Assembly: GCF_016907815.1 (NCBI RefSeq)
Contig: NZ_JAFBCQ010000001.1
Coordinates: 2,232,001 to 2,296,000 of the forward strand
Length of the DNA stretch: 64,000 nt
Origin: Microbacterium aurum
Lineage (GTDB): Bacteria > Actinomycetota > Actinomycetes > Actinomycetales > Microbacteriaceae
Reading direction: 5' to 3'
Shown: one piece after another, positions 49,137 to 57,130 of the stretch
How the letters are laid out: each line of letters begins with the position of its first letter
Numbering within the stretch: the stretch's first letter is position 1
Position numbers and translations under genes: made by a program
The notes under the pieces: model-generated
Databases searched by the model: none
What the model saw: only the letters and a program-made list of their open reading frames with translations
Told to the model about the DNA's origin: nothing

Positions 49137-50165
49137 ATGCCTGAGGGGCATTCCGTCCACCGCATCGCGCGGCAGTTCGACCGGAACTACGTCGGCCGCC
49201 AGGTCGCGGCATCCAGTCCCCAGGGCCGTTTCGTCGAAGGCGCCGCGCTCATCTCGGGGCGCGAGGCGGTGAGCGTCCGCGCCGTCGGCAAGCAGATGTT
49301 CCTCGAATTCGACGGCGACCTGTGGCTCCGCGTGCACCTCGGCATGTACGGCGCGTGGGACTTCGCCGGCGAGATCCTCGTCGACCCGACGATCGCGTCG
49401 GCCAACGGGCGGATGGGGCAGACCAATCAGCGCGGGACGGATCTCGCCACGGCATCCGATGCTCCCGTGTTCGACGCGGCGGTGTTCGACGCGGCGGGGG
49501 AGAACTCGCTGAGCTCGATCGGCGCGCCGCGCCGCGCCCGCGGGCGGGTGCGGATGAGTGAGCAGACGCGCGATCTCGTCGCTGACGACGAGACGGAGTG
49601 GCCGCCCCCGGTCGTCGGTCAGGTGCGCCTGCGACTGCTCACCGACGTCACGTCCGCCGATCTGCGCGGGCCGACGGCCTGCGAGCTGCAGAGCCCGGAG
49701 GAGGTGCAGGCGACGATCGCGAAGCTCGGTCCCGACCCCCTGGTGGACGACCCCGCCGAGGGGGAGGAGCGGTTCGTCGCCACCGTACGGCGCAAGCCCA
49801 CTCCGATCGGGCTGCTGCTGATGGATCAGACGGTCGTGAGCGGCATCGGCAACGTCTACCGGGCCGAGCTGCTGTACCGCGCCCTCCTCGACCCGCACAC
49901 GCCCGGCAAGCTCGTGCCCGAGCAGCTCGTCCGCGAGATCTGGCGCGATTGGACGCGGCTCCTCGCGATCGGTGTCGAGACCGGCCAGATGATGACGATG
50001 GACGACCTCGACCCCGAGGCCTACGCCCGCGCCATGGCGCACCGCGACGACCGTCACTGGGTCTACCACCGCGCGGGACTGCCGTGCCGAGTGTGCGGCA
50101 CGGCGATCGTGCTGGAGGAGATGGGCGCCCGCAAGCTCTACTGGTGCCCGTCGTGTCAGAAGTGA
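49137..50165 (+). CDS. Fpg/Nei-family DNA glycosylase
   Basis: The product is 342 aa. It removes oxidised bases and cuts the DNA backbone. Pro2-Glu3 (catalytic) follow the Met (MPEGHSVHRIARQFD). The basic Lys in RAVGKQMFLEF, the H2TH helix (DQTVVSGIGNVYRAELLYRA), and the C-terminal Cys4 zinc finger (CRVCG ... CPSC) are all present, consistent with an actinobacterial Nei-type enzyme. An insert at about 90-150 makes it longer than E. coli Nei. Its last codons and stop are the first unit of a 21-bp triple tandem repeat. Confidence 0.93.
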   Translation: MPEGHSVHRIARQFDRNYVGRQVAASSPQGRFVEGAALISGREAVSVRAVGKQMFLEFDGDLWLRVHLGMYGAWDFAGEILVDPTIASANGRMGQTNQRGTDLATASDAPVFDAAVFDAAGENSLSSIGAPRRARGRVRMSEQTRDLVADDETEWPPPVVGQVRLRLLTDVTSADLRGPTACELQSPEEVQATIAKLGPDPLVDDPAEGEERFVATVRRKPTPIGLLLMDQTVVSGIGNVYRAELLYRALLDPHTPGKLVPEQLVREIWRDWTRLLAIGVETGQMMTMDDLDPEAYARAMAHRDDRHWVYHRAGLPCRVCGTAIVLEEMGARKLYWCPSCQK

Positions 50166-50209
50166 GGCCCGTCGTGGCAGAAGTGAGGCCCGTCGTGTCA
50201 GAAGTGAGG
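50147..50209 (+). repeat. Three tandem 21-bp units covering a stop codon
   Basis: Units at 50147-50167, 50168-50188 and 50189-50209 are identical except for one base in unit 2 (GTGG for GTGT). Unit 1 encodes the final residues and TGA of the Nei glycosylase. As 21 is a multiple of three, each unit repeats the frame and the stop. Unit 3 ends in GTGAGG, contributing to the ribosome site of the next gene. Confidence 0.95.
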
Positions 50210-50220
50210 AAGGGGCCGCG

Positions 50221-50892
50221 ATGAGGCAGAATCCCAGTTTCGCGATGACGGATGCCGCGGAGCTCCGCCGCGTCATCGACGACAACCCCTGGATGACGCT
50301 GGTCAGCCAGACCCCCGACGGTCTCGTCGCGTCGCACTATGCCGTGCTGCTGGACGAGGACCGGGACGACCTCACGATCGTCGGCCACGTCGGCAAGCCC
50401 GACGACGCGATCCACGGGCTGGGGGAGCGGGAGCTGCTGGTCATCGTGCAGGGTCCGCACGGCTACATCTCGCCCGGCTGGTACGGCGATGTGCCGAGCG
50501 TGCCCACCTGGAACTTCGTGTCGGTGCACCTCAGCGGCATCCCGGAAATCCTCTCGCCCGAGGAGAACCTGCGGGTCCTCGACCGCCTCGTCGCGCGGTT
50601 CGAATCGGCCCTGCCGCAGCCGCGACTGATGTGGCAGGCGCCCAACGACGAGGAGTATGTGCGGCGGCTCGAACGCGGCACCGTCGGATTCCGCCTCACG
50701 CCGACGAAGGTCGTCGCCAAGCGCAAGCTGAGCCAGAACAAGTCCGACGAGGTGGTCGACACGATCATCGCCGAGCTGGAGGCCGGGGCGAGCCCGTACG
50801 CCGACCCGCGCCTGTCCGCGGAGATGCGGCGTGCGCACGACGCGATCCGGGCCGCCCGCGGTGGGCCATCGACCGGCGGGGTGGCGTCGTGA
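50221..50892 (+). CDS. PaiB-type FMN-binding regulator
   Basis: The product is 223 aa. It has a split-barrel flavin-binding fold typical of the FMN-binding negative transcriptional regulator (PaiB) family: SHYAVLLDEDRDDLTIVGHV, HGYISPGWYGDVPSVPTWNF, and the late GFRLTPTKVVAKRKLSQNKS. It contains no recognisable HTH, so DNA binding is uncertain; it may be a flavoenzyme. GAGGAAGGGG precedes the ATG. Its stop overlaps the amidohydrolase GTG (GTGA). Confidence 0.9.
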   Translation: MRQNPSFAMTDAAELRRVIDDNPWMTLVSQTPDGLVASHYAVLLDEDRDDLTIVGHVGKPDDAIHGLGERELLVIVQGPHGYISPGWYGDVPSVPTWNFVSVHLSGIPEILSPEENLRVLDRLVARFESALPQPRLMWQAPNDEEYVRRLERGTVGFRLTPTKVVAKRKLSQNKSDEVVDTIIAELEAGASPYADPRLSAEMRRAHDAIRAARGGPSTGGVAS

Positions 50893-52394
50893 GCGGTCGG
50901 CCGCAGCGCGGCGAGGCACCCGACGTCATCGCGAACGCGCGCCTCACCGGAGCCGACCGGCTCGACCCTTTCGGCGACGACGCGGTCGACATCCATCTCG
51001 CTGCCGGCCGCATCGTCGACATCGCTCCGGCGGGCGCGCTGCCGCACCGTGGGCTCGTGCTCGACGCCGACGGCGGGTGGGTGATCCCCGGGCTCTGGGA
51101 CCACCACGTGCACACCGTGCAGTGGGCGCTGGCGGCCCAGCGCGTGCCGCTCGACGGCGCGCCCTCGGCGGCCGCGGCGGCTGCCCTGATGAGCCGTGCT
51201 CCGGTGCTCGCGGATGGACGCCGGGTCGGTGCCGGGTTCCGCGACGCGCTGTGGCCCGATGAGATGGACATCGTCACCCTCGACGCCGCGACGGGCGAGG
51301 TGCCGACCTACCTCATCAACGCCGACGTGCACAGCGTGTGGCTGAACTCCGCGGCCCTGCGTCGAGAGGGCTTCGCCGTCGATGCCTCCGGGGTGCTCCG
51401 GGAGGAGCCCGCCTTCGAGATCTCCCGGCGGCTCAACGCCGCCGATCCGGCCGTCGGCGACACGCTCGTCGCGGCGTCGCTGCAGGCCGCCGCCGCGCGC
51501 GGCGTCGTCGGCATCGTCGACTTCGACATGGCATGGAACGCCGAGGCATGGCGTCGCCGCACGGCTGCCGGGTTCGACACCACCCGCATCCGTTTCGGCA
51601 TCTACCCCCCGCAGCTCGATCGTGCCCTCACCGAGGGGATGCGCACCGGCGACGCGCTCGATGAGCGGGGACTCGTCCGCGTGGGCTCACTCAAGGTGAT
51701 CACCGACGGATCACTGGGCACCCGCACCGCGGCGTGCTCGCACGCCTACCCCGGAGACCCGCACAACCACGGCATCCTCACCGTGTCGCCCGACGCGCTC
51801 GTCGAGCTGATGACGCGCGCGACGGGCGGCGGGCTGTCGTGCGCGGTGCACGCGATCGGCGACGTCGCGAACTCCCACGCGCTCGACGCGTTCGCCCTCT
51901 CCGGAGCCACCGGCACGATCGAGCATGCGCAACTGGTCGCCGCCGCTGATGTCCCACGCTTCGCGCGGCTCGGCGTCGGAGCGAGTGTGCAGCCGGAGCA
52001 CGCGATCGACGATCGCGACATGACCGACGCGATCTGGGCGGATCAGACAGCGATCGCGTATCCACTGCGCGCATTGGCGGATGCCGATGCGAACCTGCTG
52101 TTCGGATCCGACGCGCCCGTGGCCCCCCTCGACCCCTGGGCCGCGATGGCCGCCGCCGTGCACCGCACTCGCGACGGCCGGCCGGCGTGGCGCCCCGAGC
52201 AGGCCGTGGATGCCGCGATCGCCCTCGCGGCGTCGACCGAGGGCGGGTCGGCGGCGGCCACGGCGCTGTCGCCGGGCGCCGCGGCCGACCTGGCCGTCGT
52301 GGATCGCGACCCGCTGACGGCGGCGGAGCCGGAGCTGCGCGCCACAGCCGTCTCGGCGACGCTGCTCGCCGGGCGGCTCACCCACATGGCGTGA
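50889..52394 (+). CDS. Amidohydrolase family 3 protein (YtcJ-like)
   Basis: The product is 501 aa. A metal-dependent amidohydrolase barrel with the HxH pair in GLWDHHVHTV, further His in CAVHAIGD and IEHAQLV, and the distal Asp in FGSDAPVAP. The closing LSPGAAADLAVVDRDPL stretch is a family hallmark. Such enzymes cleave C-N bonds in diverse substrates; the one here is unknown. GTG 50889 overlaps the PaiB-like stop, so the two are coupled and may share a substrate or signal. A strong terminator follows. Confidence 0.88.
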   Translation: MSGRPQRGEAPDVIANARLTGADRLDPFGDDAVDIHLAAGRIVDIAPAGALPHRGLVLDADGGWVIPGLWDHHVHTVQWALAAQRVPLDGAPSAAAAAALMSRAPVLADGRRVGAGFRDALWPDEMDIVTLDAATGEVPTYLINADVHSVWLNSAALRREGFAVDASGVLREEPAFEISRRLNAADPAVGDTLVAASLQAAAARGVVGIVDFDMAWNAEAWRRRTAAGFDTTRIRFGIYPPQLDRALTEGMRTGDALDERGLVRVGSLKVITDGSLGTRTAACSHAYPGDPHNHGILTVSPDALVELMTRATGGGLSCAVHAIGDVANSHALDAFALSGATGTIEHAQLVAAADVPRFARLGVGASVQPEHAIDDRDMTDAIWADQTAIAYPLRALADADANLLFGSDAPVAPLDPWAAMAAAVHRTRDGRPAWRPEQAVDAAIALAASTEGGSAAATALSPGAAADLAVVDRDPLTAAEPELRATAVSATLLAGRLTHMA

Positions 52395-52444
52395 CCTCCT
52401 GGCGCCTGTCGCGGCGCCGGGCGGCCGATGGCCTGTCCGGAACG

Positions 52445-52479
52445 ACGGATGCCCCGGGCGCGAGGCCCGGGGCATCCGT
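52445..52479. terminator. Strong bidirectional terminator
   Basis: Two perfect 15-base arms around the 5-base loop GCGAG, followed by GTTT on the plus strand. It lies between the convergent amidohydrolase and dps genes and can serve both. The arms start with the GGATGCC/GGCATCC motif that is common in this genome. Confidence 0.85.
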
Positions 52480-52495
52480 GTTTCGTGCGGTGCGG

Positions 52496-52981
52496 TTACG
52501 CGGCGAGGTGAGCCGAGAGGAACCAGCGGTCCTTCTCCAGGCCCGCCTTGATGGTGATCGCGACGTCCTGGCTGGTCAGGTCGGTCTCGTCGAGACCGTC
52601 GATGGCTGCCTGGACGTCCGCGATCACGGTGTCCATGTCGCTCACGACGGCGGCGATGACCTGCTCCCACTGGGTGAAGCCGGCCGGCACCGCGGTGGGC
52701 TGGGTCTTGTCGGCGACGGTGTTCAGGCGCGCGTCGATCGGCAGGCCGAGGGCGACGATGCGCTCCGCGGCGAGGTCGGCGAACTCCTGCGCGTGCGCGA
52801 CGACGGAGTCGAGGAGCTCGTGGATCGCGATGAAGTTCGCGCCACGAACGTTCCAGTGCGCCTGCTTGCCGTTGACGGCGAGGCCCTGCAGGCCGAGCGC
52901 GACCGGCGTCAGGAACTGTGCCGTGCTGGCGGCGTACTCGGGGCTCGCGGCCGTCGAGGAGATCGTCTGCGTCTTGGTCAT
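52496..52981 (-). CDS. Dps-family DNA-binding ferritin-like protein
   Basis: The product is 161 aa, forming a dodecamer that oxidises and stores iron and protects DNA. The inter-subunit ferroxidase residues are present in KQAHWNVRGANFIAIHELLDSV (His, His, Asp) and AQEFADLAAERI (Asp, Glu). The N-terminal tail is Thr/Ser-rich with a single Lys pair, so strong DNA binding through a basic tail is not obvious. ATG 52981 follows GGAGGCC. A CGTTG-TGTT-CAACG inverted repeat lies 34-47 bases upstream. Confidence 0.93.
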   Translation of the reverse strand: MTKTQTISSTAASPEYAASTAQFLTPVALGLQGLAVNGKQAHWNVRGANFIAIHELLDSVVAHAQEFADLAAERIVALGLPIDARLNTVADKTQPTAVPAGFTQWEQVIAAVVSDMDTVIADVQAAIDGLDETDLTSQDVAITIKAGLEKDRWFLSAHLAA

Positions 52982-53014
52982 GATGTGGCCTCCATTCGTC
53001 GGGGCGGTGCCCCA

Positions 53015-53028
53015 CGTTGTGTTCAACG
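53015..53028. promoter_or_regulatory. Inverted repeat at the dps promoter
   Basis: CGTTG-TGTT-CAACG, a perfect 5-4-5 inverted repeat, overlaps the start side of a minus-strand TAGCGT box (53026-53031) upstream of dps. It is a candidate operator for a peroxide or iron regulator. Confidence 0.4.
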
Positions 53029-53102
53029 CTACTCAGCCCGGAGCATTCCGCAAGCAAGAGAAGGCTGGGCTTACGCCCTGCGTCGACCGCGCGATCGGGC
53101 GC

Positions 53103-53108
53103 TACATT
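53103..53108 (+). promoter_or_regulatory. -10 box TACATT for gamma carbonic anhydrase
   Basis: TACATT, seven bases (CGGGGGC), then ATG 53116. Confidence 0.5.
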
Positions 53109-53115
53109 CGGGGGC

Positions 53116-53655
53116 ATGACGATCGCCGACGACGCCTCGATCCTGTCCCTTCCCGCCGGGTCCCCGCGCGTGCACGAGACGGCGTTCGTCGCCGCCGGGG
53201 CGCGCCTCGTCGGGGACGTGAGCCTCGGCGAGGGAGCGAGCGTCTGGTACAACGCCGTGGTGCGGGGCGACAGCGCGCCCATCGTGCTCGGGCCGGGCAG
53301 CAACCTGCAGGACAACGTGTCGGTGCACGTGGATGCTGGGCACCCCGTCCTGATCGGCGCGGACGTCTCCGTGGGGCACAACGCCGTCGTCCACGGCTGC
53401 ACGATCGGCGACGGCTCGCTCATCGGGATGGGCAGCGTCGTCCTGTCGGGGGCCGTGATCGGCGCCGGCTGCCTCGTCGCCGGGGGAGCTGTCGTGCTGG
53501 AGGGCACCGTCGTGCCGGACGGGTCGCTCGTCGCCGGTGTGCCCGCGAAGGTGCGGCGCGCGTTGACCGATGATGAGAAGGCGGGGATCGTGCGCAACGC
53601 CCAGATCTATCGCGCGCACTCCGCCGCCCATGCGACGGCATCCGACGCCCGCTGA
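53116..53655 (+). CDS. Gamma carbonic anhydrase-like hexapeptide protein
   Basis: The product is 179 aa, a left-handed beta-helix of hexapeptide repeats. Metal ligands fit the three-His pattern of the family: NVSVHVD, VGHNAVVHGC. An N-terminal strand, VVRGDSAPIVLG and a C-terminal helix complete the fold. Family members are zinc- or iron-dependent carbonic anhydrases, though many YrdA-like members have no shown activity. It lies between the dps promoter and tRNA-Gly. Confidence 0.9.
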   Translation: MTIADDASILSLPAGSPRVHETAFVAAGARLVGDVSLGEGASVWYNAVVRGDSAPIVLGPGSNLQDNVSVHVDAGHPVLIGADVSVGHNAVVHGCTIGDGSLIGMGSVVLSGAVIGAGCLVAGGAVVLEGTVVPDGSLVAGVPAKVRRALTDDEKAGIVRNAQIYRAHSAAHATASDAR

Positions 53656-53705
53656 GCCCTGCCGTGGTGCGGCCTCTCGGCGGAGGTGGCCACGAGGGCC
53701 GGTGG

Positions 53706-53776
53706 AGGGGATGACGGGAATCGAACCCGCGTAATCAGTTTGGAAGACTGAGGCTCTACCATTGAGCTACATCCCC
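53706..53776 (-). tRNA. tRNA-Gly (TCC)
   Basis: The minus-strand cloverleaf has acceptor GGGGATG/CATCCCC, D arm AGCTCAATGGTAGAGC, anticodon loop CTTCCAA giving TCC, and T arm GGTTCGATTCC. It is 71 nt, the normal length for tRNA-Gly, with no encoded CCA. Confidence 0.96.
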
Positions 53777-53779
53777 GAG

Positions 53780-53795
53780 CCTGCCGCGTGGCAGG
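53780..53795. repeat. Hairpin in the tRNA-Gly leader
   Basis: CCTGCC-GCGT-GGCAGG is a perfect 6-bp stem between the tRNA-Gly 5' end and its promoter, probably part of the tRNA precursor. Confidence 0.4.
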
Positions 53796-53804
53796 GCCTC
53801 GAAG

Positions 53805-53810
53805 AGTCTA
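53805..53810 (-). promoter_or_regulatory. -10 box TAGACT for tRNA-Gly
   Basis: Minus-strand TAGACT 28 bases upstream of the tRNA-Gly 5' end. Together with the plus-strand TAGACT at 53826 it forms a divergent pair of tRNA promoters. Confidence 0.55.
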
Positions 53811-53825
53811 CTAGGTCACGTCGGC

Positions 53826-53831
53826 TAGACT
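53826..53831 (+). promoter_or_regulatory. -10 box TAGACT for tRNA-Pro and tig
   Basis: Plus-strand TAGACT 53 bases upstream of tRNA-Pro. The tRNA and trigger factor gene, 70 bases later, may share this transcript. Confidence 0.5.
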
Positions 53832-53884
53832 GACCACCGGCCGTTTTTCGGCGCACGCCCCCTGTCGAAAGGCAAGTGCGCGCC

Positions 53885-53958
53885 CGGGGCGTAGCTCAGC
53901 TTGGTAGAGCGCCCGCTTTGGGAGCGGGAGGTCGCAGGTTCAAATCCTGTCGCCCCGA
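53885..53958 (+). tRNA. tRNA-Pro (TGG)
   Basis: The plus-strand cloverleaf has acceptor CGGGGCG/CGCCCCG, D arm AGCTCAGCTTGGTAGAGCG, anticodon loop TTTGGGA giving TGG, and T arm GGTTCAAATCC. The discriminator is A and CCA is not encoded. Confidence 0.96.
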
Positions 53959-54028
53959 CATACGGCCCGCAGACCCAGACCACCACGGACGCGCTGTTGC
54001 GCGGCCGGACACGAGGAGAACAACAGGC

Positions 54029-55543
54029 ATGGTCACCAGCACCGTCGAGAAGCTCGGCCCCACCCGGGTGAAGCTGCACATCACGGTCACCCCCGATGAG
54101 CTGAAGCCGAGCATCACGCACGCGTACGAGCACATCGCCCAGGACATCCAGATCCCCGGCTTCCGCAAGGGCAAGGTCCCGGCTCCGATCATCGACCAGC
54201 GAGTCGGTCGCGGCGCCGTGATCGAGCACGCGGTCAGCGAGGGCCTGGACGGCTTCTACCGCGAGGCCGTGACGGCCAACGGGATCCGCATCGTCGGCCG
54301 CCCGTCGGCCGAGGTCATCGAGTGGCCGAGCGACAAGGACTTCTCCGGCGACCTCAAGGTCGAGGTCGAGGTGGACGTCCGCCCCGAGTTCGACCTGCCG
54401 GCGCTGGAGGACGTGACCGTCGAGATCGACGCCGTCGAGACCGACGAGGCCGCCATCGACGCCGAGCTCGATCGCCTGCGCAGCCGCTTCGGCACGCTCG
54501 TGACGGTCGACCGTCCCGCCGCGAAGGGCGACTTCGTCGAGCTGAACCTCGTCGCCACGATCGACGGCGCCGAGATCGACCGCGCCGAGGGCGTGTCGTA
54601 CGAGGTCGGCTCCGGCGAGCTGATCGAGGGCATCGACGAGGCTGTGGACTCGCTCACCGCCGGTGAGGACACCACGTTCCGCAGCACGCTCGTCGGCGGC
54701 GACCACGCCGGCGAGGAGGCTGAGGTCTCGGTGTCGGTGACCGCCGTCAAGGAGCGCGAGCTGCCCGACGCCGACGACGACTTCGCTCAGATGGCGAGCG
54801 AGTTCGACACGATCGCGGAGCTCCGCGAAAGCCTCGCCGAGCGCGTCGCCGAGCAGTCGGTGTTCGTGCAGGGCGCCGCGGCGCGCGACAAGCTGCTGGA
54901 GGCGCTGCTCGCCAAGGTCGAGATCCCCGTTCCGGCCCAGCTCGTCGAGGACGAGGTGCACGCACACCTCGAGGGCGAGGGACGCCTGGAGGACGACGAG
55001 CACCGTGCCGAGGTCACCGAGGCCAGCCAGAAGCAGTTCCGCACCCAGATGATCCTCGACAAGCTCGCCGAGGCGCACGAGGTGCAGGTGTCGCAGGAGG
55101 AGCTGACGCAGTACCTCATCCAGTCGGCCGCGCAGTACGGCATGGCGCCGCAGGAGTTCGTCGACGCGCTGCAGCAGGGCAACCAGCTGCCGGCGATGGT
55201 CGGCGAGGTCGCCCGTAACAAGGCGCTCGCGATCGCCCTCGGCAAGGTCACCGTCGTGGACACCAACGGCAAGAGCGTCGACCTCACCGGCTTCGCCGCT
55301 GTCGACGAGGACGAGGCTGAGGCCGAGGTCGTCGAGGAGGCGCAGGAGATCGCGGATGCCGCGGCCGACGCCGAGGACGCCGCTTCCGCGAAGAAGGCTC
55401 CCGCCAAGAAGGCTCCGGCCAAGCGCCGCACTGAGCCTGCCGAAGTGAAGGCGGATGCCGACGAGAAGCCGGCCGCGAAGAAGGCACCGGCCAAGAAGGC
55501 ACCCGCCAAGAAGGCTCCGGCGAAGAAGGCCGACGCAGAGTAA
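54029..55543 (+). CDS. tig: Trigger factor with lysine-alanine-proline tail
   Basis: The product is 504 aa. It is the ribosome-bound chaperone and prolyl isomerase. The ribosome-binding N-domain has the GFRKGKVP signature, the FKBP-like PPIase domain is at about 160-245, and the helical C-domain reaches about 430. Beyond that are an acidic segment ([16 protein letters not shown]) and a basic tail of about 50 residues built from AKKAP/APAKK repeats, like histone-H1 tails. ATG 54029 follows GAGGAG. It heads the tig-clpP1-clpP2-clpX cluster, separated by terminators. Confidence 0.96.
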   Translation: MVTSTVEKLGPTRVKLHITVTPDELKPSITHAYEHIAQDIQIPGFRKGKVPAPIIDQRVGRGAVIEHAVSEGLDGFYREAVTANGIRIVGRPSAEVIEWPSDKDFSGDLKVEVEVDVRPEFDLPALEDVTVEIDAVETDEAAIDAELDRLRSRFGTLVTVDRPAAKGDFVELNLVATIDGAEIDRAEGVSYEVGSGELIEGIDEAVDSLTAGEDTTFRSTLVGGDHAGEEAEVSVSVTAVKERELPDADDDFAQMASEFDTIAELRESLAERVAEQSVFVQGAAARDKLLEALLAKVEIPVPAQLVEDEVHAHLEGEGRLEDDEHRAEVTEASQKQFRTQMILDKLAEAHEVQVSQEELTQYLIQSAAQYGMAPQEFVDALQQGNQLPAMVGEVARNKALAIALGKVTVVDTNGKSVDLTGFAAVDEDEAEAEVVEEAQEIADAAADAEDAASAKKAPAKKAPAKRRTEPAEVKADADEKPAAKKAPAKKAPAKKAPAKKADAE

Positions 55544-55552
55544 GCACACGTA

Positions 55553-55586
55553 CGAAGGGTCGGATGCCGCGGCATCCGGCCCTTCG
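55553..55586 (+). terminator. Terminator after tig
   Basis: CGAAGGG and CGGATGCC pair with GGCATCCG and CCCTTCG across one mismatch (T/G), with almost no loop (GC at the centre), 9 bases after the tig stop and followed by TCGTT. Confidence 0.7.
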
Positions 55587-55703
55587 TCGTTCCCGGCGGC
55601 GGGCCCGGCGACACGGCGCTCCGCCGACGGCGAACACGGGCGGGACGCCGATGCCGCGTCGGTAGATTCGATGGCGTACGGAAACCCGGAATCAGGAGTA
55701 TCC

Positions 55704-56288
55704 ATGGCTGAACCACTAGTCGCGACGAGCGTCTTCGACAGGCTGCTGAAAGACCGCATCATCTGGCTCGGGTCGGAGGTGCGCGACGAGAACGCGAACG
55801 AGATCTGCGCGAAGATCCTGCTGCTTGCGGCCGAGGACAGCGAGAAGGACATCTACCTCTACGTCAACTCGCCCGGCGGCTCGATCACGGCGGGCATGGC
55901 GATCTACGACACGATGCAGTTCGTGCCCAACGACATCGTCACGGTCGGCATCGGCATGGCCGCCTCGATGGGGCAGCTGCTGCTGACGGCGGGCACGAAG
56001 GGCAAGCGCTACATCACGCCCAACGCCCGCGTCCTGCTGCACCAGCCGCACGGCGGCTTCGGCGGCACCGCGAGCGACATCCAGACGCAGGCCCAGCTGA
56101 TCCTCGACATGAAGAAGCGCCTCGCGGAGATCACCGCGGCGCAGACGGGCAAGTCCGTGGAGCAGATCAACGCGGACGGCGACCGCGACCGGTGGTTCAC
56201 CGCCGAGGAGGCGCTCGCCTACGGCTTCGTCGACCACATCCGCGAATCGGCCTCCGACGTCATCGGCGGCGGCGGCACCGAGAACTGA
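55704..56288 (+). CDS. clpP1: ATP-dependent Clp protease subunit P1
   Basis: The product is 194 aa. Catalytic triad: Ser88 (GMAASMGQ), His113 (LLHQPHGG) and Asp162 (DRDRWF), all intact. ATG 55704 follows CAGGAG; a Met 11 codons upstream is less well placed. In actinobacteria ClpP1 and ClpP2 form a mixed double-heptamer ring, both being required. It is followed after 17 bases by clpP2. No gene lies in the 117 bases between the tig terminator and this start. Confidence 0.97.
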   Translation: MAEPLVATSVFDRLLKDRIIWLGSEVRDENANEICAKILLLAAEDSEKDIYLYVNSPGGSITAGMAIYDTMQFVPNDIVTVGIGMAASMGQLLLTAGTKGKRYITPNARVLLHQPHGGFGGTASDIQTQAQLILDMKKRLAEITAAQTGKSVEQINADGDRDRWFTAEEALAYGFVDHIRESASDVIGGGGTEN

Positions 56289-56305
56289 CCGGAGGACACC
56301 GACAC

Positions 56306-56971
56306 ATGAACATCCCCACCGCAGGGCTGCCGCAAGGCATCGCGATGCCCTCCAGCCGCTACATCCTCCCGCAGTTCGAGGAGCGCACGGCCTACGGCTA
56401 CAAGCGTCAGGACCCGTACAACAAGCTGTTCGAGGACCGCGTGATCTTCCTCGGCGTCCAGGTCGACGACGCGTCGGCCGATGATGTCATGGCGCAGTTG
56501 CTGGTGCTCGAGTCGCAGGACCCCGACCGCGACATCATCATGTACATCAACTCGCCGGGCGGCTCGTTCACGGCCATGACGGCCATCTACGACACGATGC
56601 AGTACGTCTCGCCGCAGATCCAGACCGTCGTGCTCGGCCAGGCCGCGTCGGCGGCATCCGTCCTGCTCGCGGCCGGCGCGCCGGGCAAGCGCCTCGCGCT
56701 GCCGAACGCCCGCATCCTCATGCACCAGCCCGCCGTCGGCGAGGCCGGGCACGGGCAGGCGTCGGACATCGAGATCCAGGCGGCCGAGATCCTGCGCATG
56801 CGCACGTGGCTCGAGGAGACGATGGCCCGTCACACCAACCGCACGCAGGAGCAGGTCAACAAGGACATCGACCGCGACAAGATCCTGTCGGCGACCGAGG
56901 CGCTCGAGTACGGCATCGTCGACCAGGTGCTGACCTCGCGCAAGCGTCAGCCCGCCGCGATCACGTCCTGA
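56306..56971 (+). CDS. clpP2: ATP-dependent Clp protease subunit P2
   Basis: The product is 221 aa. Triad Ser115 (GQAASAAS), His140 (LMHQPAVG) and Asp191 (DRDKIL). An N-terminal extension of about 30 residues is longer than in P1 and is probably cleaved or ordered on assembly. GGAGGA precedes the ATG. Its surface loops differ from P1, consistent with the hetero-ring in which ClpP2 docks the AAA+ partner. Confidence 0.97.
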   Translation: MNIPTAGLPQGIAMPSSRYILPQFEERTAYGYKRQDPYNKLFEDRVIFLGVQVDDASADDVMAQLLVLESQDPDRDIIMYINSPGGSFTAMTAIYDTMQYVSPQIQTVVLGQAASAASVLLAAGAPGKRLALPNARILMHQPAVGEAGHGQASDIEIQAAEILRMRTWLEETMARHTNRTQEQVNKDIDRDKILSATEALEYGIVDQVLTSRKRQPAAITS

Positions 56972-56984
56972 GCGGACCCACCCG

Positions 56985-57028
56985 CGAAGTCCCGCCGCGC
57001 ACCGGTTTGTTCGGGCGGCGGGACTTCG
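56985..57028 (+). terminator. Terminator after clpP2
   Basis: Two perfect 14-base arms (56985-56998 and 57015-57028) around a 16-base loop, 13 bases after the clpP2 stop. clpX therefore probably has its own promoter in the remaining roughly 100 bases. Confidence 0.75.
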
Positions 57029-57130
57029 TCGGTTCACGCGATCCACGCATCGGCGTCGCAATCCGCCGGGATGTCCCGGACAGCGGTTAGGCTCGAACCG
57101 CACCTGAGAGTTCTCTGAAGGAGGAGCACC

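Noticed and set aside
50147..50209. CRISPR-like tandem repeat
   Set aside because: The units are contiguous with no spacers and only three copies; no cas gene is present.
55380..55543. Frameshift at the end of tig producing the repetitive tail
   Set aside because: The AKKAP repeats keep one frame to a clean stop followed by a terminator, and such tails are plausible in actinobacteria.
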